The notes under the pieces were generated by a model. The model saw nothing but the letters and a program-made list of their open reading frames with translations. It was not told the origin of the DNA and did not search any database. A program made the translations under genes and the position numbers. A DNA stretch of 64,000 nt from Casuarina equisetifolia (taxonomy: Eukaryota; Streptophyta; Magnoliopsida; Fagales; Casuarinaceae). Where the stretch lies: NCBI GenBank assembly GCA_028551475.1, contig CM052362.1, positions 16,298,521-16,362,520 of the forward strand. The letters run 5' to 3'. Below are positions 61,701-64,000 of this stretch, piece by piece. Within the stretch, counting starts at the first letter, position 1. Each line of letters starts with the position of its first letter.

Positions 61701-62174
61701 AAAGTAGAGAAATACCAGAAGATTGCAAGAAAATTTCCTACTTCCCACGCAGCAAAAAAAAACAAAATTGTGCTGCCAAAATAAAAAATCCGTGTGCTCT
61801 CCCACACAGAATCAAAGGAGAGAAATAAACTGCAGGAAGATGGTGCAAAATAACCCAGAAACGTTGACCAACCACCAAAGTGCCAATTAATGGCCAACAG
61901 AAAGCACCAAAGAAAAAAAAACGAAACCAAGTAGTATTGACAACAAATCGGAACCACAAGACAACAAAACACTTTTGTTGTGAAAGAAACACAGGATGTT
62001 GCACGAAGGCACACCAAGTGTTCACGAAAAAAACCCAAAGAAACCAAGATAAGAACCACCAACGCAAGATAGCTAAAAAAAATTCAAAAAAACACGATTT
62101 TTCATGTAGGGAGGCGTGAAAAAACGTGATGAATGAACTCTTATGCGGAAGTGAAAAAAAAATAGAGGCTAGAA

Positions 62175-62194
62175 TCGAACCTGCGTTGATACCA
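62175..62194 (-). other. Primer-binding site
   Basis: TGGTATCAACGCAGGTTCGA on the minus strand, immediately after the 5' LTR; it resembles the plant initiator tRNA-Met primer site TGGTATCAGAGCC. Confidence 0.8.
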
Positions 62195-62415
62195 TCTTAG
62201 AGAGTGAGAGTCAACATAAATTCTGGAATAAAACCTTTTTTCTTAAGAACAAAAATATATGGTTTTCTCTACATACATTTGGGATACATAAGAGGAGGAT
62301 TAATAAAGTAACCTAATACCAGAAGGCTAACCTATTGGGCCAAGGCCATATATGTACAAAACCTTGGCCCAATGGGTAATGACAATGTATACAATGTAAC
62401 ATTATTTTCTCAACA
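62195..62415 (-). repeat. 5' LTR of the copia element
   Basis: Partner of 58423-58643. It contains the element promoter; no TATA was assigned. Inner end CTCTCTAAGA abuts the primer-binding site. Confidence 0.92.
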
Positions 62416-62420
62416 AATCC

Positions 62421-62766
62421 CCTATTCTCCTTGAAAATCACAAAACAAGTTGACCCAAATGATTCCACTATCACAGTGGAGAACCTCACACTATATGCTA
62501 ACACCAAAATCAAAGGCCGCTTCTAGCAGTTACTTAATGAAATCGTGTTACTTTGGTTCTTCGATTGGTTAATCCAATTCATCATAGCAATGATGGTCAT
62601 TTTGCTACTGTCATACCTTGGTGGTTCCCCTCGTGTGGTGCCAGAGAGGATTTTCAAATTTCTTACTATGGTGCTGCATAAGGTTTGGATATACCTCCAT
62701 GCTGCTCTTGGTGATGTGCTACAGAGTCTTTGGAGATGGTGTAAGGGTCGAATCTGGAAGTCGTAA
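62421..62766 (+). pseudogene. Terminal exon of the mini-exon gene, downstream part
   Basis: If the copia element and one aatcc copy are ignored, the frame of the exon begun at 58412 continues here in phase and stays open to TAG at 62524-62526. After the TAG the same frame is open again to TAA at 62764-62766. That second stretch is strongly hydrophobic (LLWFFDWLIQFIIAMMVILLLSYL) and then basic/aromatic (HKVWIYLHAALGDVLQSL). It looks like a former membrane anchor. Family unknown. The retroelement splits this exon, so the gene copy is probably broken unless the 5' part is expressed alone. Confidence 0.45.
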
Positions 62767-63320
62767 ATCTAATATAAGTATCTAGTTTTCCATAGAAAAA
62801 AAAAGTACTTGAAAGAACATATGGTAGAATTTTATTCCCATTTATTTCTTTTTCCAAGTAATTAGAAGCAAGTAGGACAGCTAGTAATCTATTATCGATT
62901 TGTATATGCTTGGACAAATAGTTTAGATAGTTCAAAATTTCAAGTATTTGATGCTTAAACTTTGTTTTTCCAAGAGGTTTTAGTTGCTTGGGAGACATTG
63001 GTAGACAGGAGTTGTCGACCTGCAATCCTACATTAGTTTTTAGGAGTGTGGCAAAATTCCTGAATCCTTTTACTAATACCTCAAGAAATGAGCATTGCCT
63101 ATCAACCACTTCTAAATTTCTCTCTCTTTTTCTTTACCCTTTTTGAATGTGTATGACAATGAAATTGTTAGAATTCTACCTGTGATTCTTGAACAGATTA
63201 CTCTAGTTTCATCTAAATTCAAAACCCTGGTTTTCTATAAAATAAAAAAACTACTTCCCATCAATGCACTAACAGACCTGCTTCAATATAGTTTTCTAAG
63301 GGGCACAATGACTGTCATAC
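62767..63320. other. Spacer, no gene seen
   Basis: AT-rich sequence. A 147-codon minus-strand open frame (62666-63109) overlaps the terminal exon and shows no family resemblance. Confidence 0.5.
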
Positions 63321-63425
63321 CTCTAAGACTTCATTCATCACACCTTTGCTAAGTGATGCTGCACCCATCTCTTGCTTTTCCACCTCCGAAATAGCTTGGT
63401 CATCAAGAGTAAAAGCCACGATACC
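63321..63425 (-). CDS. Orphan exon of an unidentified minus-strand gene
   Basis: A 105-nt open block bounded by a good acceptor (TTGTAG|GGT) and donor (GAG|GTATGA) on the minus strand. It encodes 35 residues (GIVAFTLDDQAISEVEKQEM...) with the charged, helical look of real coding sequence. The rest of the gene would lie to the right, outside or beyond 63.4 kb, and to the left. I do not recognise it. Confidence 0.4.
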
Positions 63426-64000
63426 CTACAATCAGAAAAGTCAATTACCACATGTAAAACATAAATGAACCTCTAAGCCACCCTTGAATGCTTATCAGAA
63501 TAGGTAACATTTGCGCAACTAAACCGAACTGACTGGCAGCATCACTTATAGCATAGACAGTCAAAATACTAATAAAAAGGCATCTGACAAGTAATGCTTA
63601 TTGCATTATAATTGTGCAAGGCGCTAACCAGCAAGCAGACAGTTCAAGCTCATAAAAGAACCCACAACCAATCCGCCATAGAACTGGGATAAGCATTTCC
63701 CTGATTGAAGTACTTTGTTGACATGAGAAATACCTACAATTGGACGTTTTGAATCTTACATTATTTTGGAGTGCCTCTCTCACACAACTCATGAATCAGA
63801 TCTCGTGTGAACTTAACAGTAGGACAAAAGGATGAATTGAAAATGATTTTAAAGAAAACCAAATCTTTTAATATGGTGTGAAAATGAGATTCAAGTGAAA
63901 ACATCCTTTCTATTGTGAATTCAGTTCCTGTATAAGTCTCACCCACTTGGCTTTCGTGAATCAGATCTCGTGCAAGCTTAACATACTAGCACAAGAGGAT
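63426..64000. other. Right edge, possible intron, short repeat
   Basis: No exon recognised with confidence. A 26-bp near-identical direct repeat, gaatcagatctcgtg.. to ..cttaaca, occurs at 63793-63818 and 63958-63983. Confidence 0.45.

Larger units (their letters stand above)
58423..62415 (-). mobile_element. Ty1/copia LTR retrotransposon, integrase deleted
   Basis: A 3993-bp insertion, antisense to the surrounding mini-exon gene. Its 221-bp LTRs (58423-58643 and 62195-62415) differ at five positions by my count, about 98% identity, so insertion is recent. The target duplication is aatcc (58418-58422, 62416-62420). A tRNA-Met-like primer site adjoins the 5' LTR and a polypurine tract adjoins the 3' LTR. 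The internal part codes for gag, a protease start, and reverse transcriptase/RNase H. Integrase is missing, and gag has two in-frame stops. The element is therefore non-autonomous. Confidence 0.95.

Noticed and set aside
61605-62067. Trp/Phe-rich minus-strand frames between the 5' LTR and gag
   Set aside because: Odd composition and no gag similarity until about 61560; treated as untranslated leader of the copia element.
62666-63109. 147-codon minus-strand frame
   Set aside because: Overlaps the terminal exon of the mini-exon gene antisense and shows no recognisable motif.

Overview
This is nuclear chromosomal DNA of a flowering plant, most likely a eudicot. Genes are split by many short, T-rich GT-AG introns. 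Every recognisable protein has a clear Arabidopsis-type relative, and the spacers are AT-rich with retroelement remains, a SINE and microsatellites. I cannot name the species.

Left arm (1-14.7 kb), three plus-strand genes. An intronless mitochondrial PPR protein of the PPR40 type (1305-3464) is followed by a small secreted, probably GPI-anchored six-cysteine protein in four exons (5788-6578). Next is a complete 14-exon AMSH3-type deubiquitinase (8061-14698, 511 aa).

Gene-poor block (14.7-26.3 kb). It holds a ~480-bp duplication (15.7-16.6 kb) and a decayed minus-strand retroelement with a CCHC zinc knuckle. That element's capsid-like region is reiterated about five times in tandem (20.3-22.7 kb); it resembles an endogenous pararetrovirus.

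Middle (26.3-40.2 kb). An R2R3-MYB of the flavonol-regulator type (subgroup 7, MYB11/12/111) is on the plus strand. A SINE with an 11-bp target duplication lies in the next spacer. On the minus strand are a TRM/DUF4378 protein (974 aa, four coding exons plus a 5'UTR intron) and a one-finger C2H2 repressor-type zinc-finger gene with a long GA tract upstream.

Right arm (43.5-55.3 kb), plus strand: FRS11 (FAR1-family transposase-derived factor, 758 aa), a four-TM DUF1218 cell-wall-related membrane protein (262 aa) and importin-alpha (529 aa, ten exons).

The most unusual locus is 57.2-62.8 kb. A plus-strand gene fragment consists of serially duplicated mini-exons of 66 nt, all phase 0, separated by 67-nt introns. 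Each exon encodes a Thr/Pro/Asp/Asn-rich 22-residue unit. Its last exon is split by a young minus-strand Ty1/copia element (221-bp LTRs, 5-bp target duplication) that lacks integrase. The genes are functionally unrelated housekeeping, signalling and regulatory loci; I see no gene cluster for a shared pathway. Exon boundaries were placed by hand from GT-AG sites, phase checks and family knowledge, without transcript data.
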